Shown: piece after piece, positions 40,922 to 41,225 of the stretch
Layout of the letters: the number at the start of each line of letters is the position of its first letter
Position numbering within the stretch: position 1 is the first letter of the stretch
NCBI GenBank assembly: GCA_902791745.1
Contig: CADAWZ010000006.1
Coordinates: forward strand, 1 to 41,225
DNA length: 41,225 bases
Origin: an uncultured bacterium
GTDB lineage: Bacteria; Vulcanimicrobiota; CADAWZ01
Direction: 5' to 3'
The notes under the pieces: model-generated
The model's input: the letters and a program-made list of their open reading frames with translations, nothing else
What the model was told of the DNA's origin: nothing
The model's database searches: none
Program-made: the position numbers and the translations under genes

Positions 40922-41225
40922 CTATAAAACATTAGGACTGTAAGATATAGAAATTGAAGTGTAAGAATAATAAAATATTTCGTCAGATTGATTTCGTGTT
41001 TTATTGTGGCTGTTTAAAACCCTTGTTTTTTTTTTATCATCTTCATTATTTGGGTTTGAATTGCCAAGTTCTTCCTGTTCAGCTTTTTCTTCAGATTCTG
41101 TTACTTCTTCTTTAGGTTGTTCCTCTTTAGGTTGTTCCTCTTTAGGTTGTTCCTCTTTAGGTTGTTCCTCTTTAGATTGTTCCTCTTTAGGTTGTTCCTC
41201 TTTAGGCTGTTCCTCTTTAGGTTGT
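40922..41225 (-). CDS. C-terminal part of a protein with QPKEE repeats (runs off the window)
   Basis: An open minus-strand frame with no start in the window, ending at TAG (40922-40924); about 100 residues are visible. From the window edge inward it reads eight five-residue units (QPKEE, one QSKEE), then VTESEEKAEQEELGNSNPNN. A hydrophilic, Ser/Tyr-rich end follows (DEIFYYSYTSISISYSPNVL). It fits the flexible acidic linker and tail of a longer protein. The strict 15-base periodicity in frame and the terminator right after the stop support a real gene. No function can be assigned. Confidence 0.7.
   Translation of the reverse strand, partial: QPKEEQPKEEQPKEEQSKEEQPKEEQPKEEQPKEEQPKEEVTESEEKAEQEELGNSNPNNEDDKKKTRVLNSHNKTRNQSDEIFYYSYTSISISYSPNVL
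41105..41224 (-). repeat. Eight tandem 15-bp repeats encoding QPKEE
   Basis: Eight contiguous 15-base units occupy 120 bases, most of them identical. One unit encodes QSKEE, one has a silent change (CAG for CAA region) and the last has GAA for GAG. The array may extend beyond the window. Such arrays change length by slippage without breaking the frame. Confidence 0.93.

Noticed and set aside
41105-41224. Regularly spaced repeats that might be a CRISPR array
   Set aside because: Units are contiguous with no spacers, and they stay in frame as QPKEE codons of an open reading frame.

Overview
The window is an AT-rich stretch of bacterial chromosome. Its genes suggest an anaerobic, fermentative organism with an oxygen and nitric oxide defence. 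These include a one-chain pyruvate:ferredoxin oxidoreductase, an FprA-type flavo-diiron protein, a rubrerythrin-like zinc ribbon, a clostripain-type protease, a selenide water dikinase locus and an OPT-family transporter. Three promoters match TTGACA-17 bp-TATAAT exactly (upstream of ugd, of the nuclease pair and of rplJ), so a conventional housekeeping sigma factor is in use. TGA works as an ordinary stop. I cannot assign a phylum from the sequence alone.

Layout. 1-0.5 kb: the end of an IS200/IS605-type element (TnpA plus a structured right end). 0.5-4.3 kb: exported phosphoesterase, a polytopic GT-C-like membrane protein and UDP-glucose dehydrogenase. 4.4-5.8 kb (minus): a lipoprotein nuclease of the EndA type, translationally coupled to a small partner. 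5.9-7.1 kb (minus): a stand-alone rplJ-rplL operon with its own promoter, L10-type leader and attenuator. 7.1-9.8 kb (minus): two paralogous coiled-coil proteins and an Asn-rich surface lipoprotein. 10-11 kb: a selD gene broken by an internal deletion and frameshift. 11-12.6 kb (minus) and 28.3-29.9 kb (plus): two close paralogues of the AAA-ATPase-like/PD-(D/E)XK family. 12.8-19 kb: POT-type transporter, a decayed small membrane gene, mnmG and a transglutaminase-like lipoprotein. 19-21.8 kb: a three-gene zinc-finger operon ending in two secreted proteins that join LIM-like fingers to a DA1-like HExxH peptidase domain; this is the most unusual part of the window. 21.9-24.2 kb (minus): OPT transporter with an added Cys/His tail. 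24.5-28 kb: the oxidoreductase. 29.9-31.5 kb: zinc ribbon, tRNA-Leu(CAA) and an orphan M.HaeIII-like methyltransferase. 31.5-36.8 kb: a partner-switching signalling run (GAF-phosphatase-kinase fusion, PAS protein, STAS protein) followed by a DUF47 protein, a radical SAM protein and MscS. 37-41.2 kb: clostripain-like protease, flavo-diiron protein, a CMD-family protein, a small membrane protein and, on the minus strand, the C-terminal end of a gene with QPKEE repeats that runs off the window.

How the genes work together. The signalling genes form a closed circuit: the phosphatase domain should act on the STAS protein that the fused kinase domain phosphorylates, with GAF and PAS domains as inputs. 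The oxidoreductase and flavo-diiron protein belong to low-potential electron metabolism. The LIM/DA1 genes, with the membrane zinc-finger protein just upstream, look like a small envelope proteolysis module of unknown target. Most transcription units end in clear intrinsic terminators, which makes unit boundaries easy to draw.
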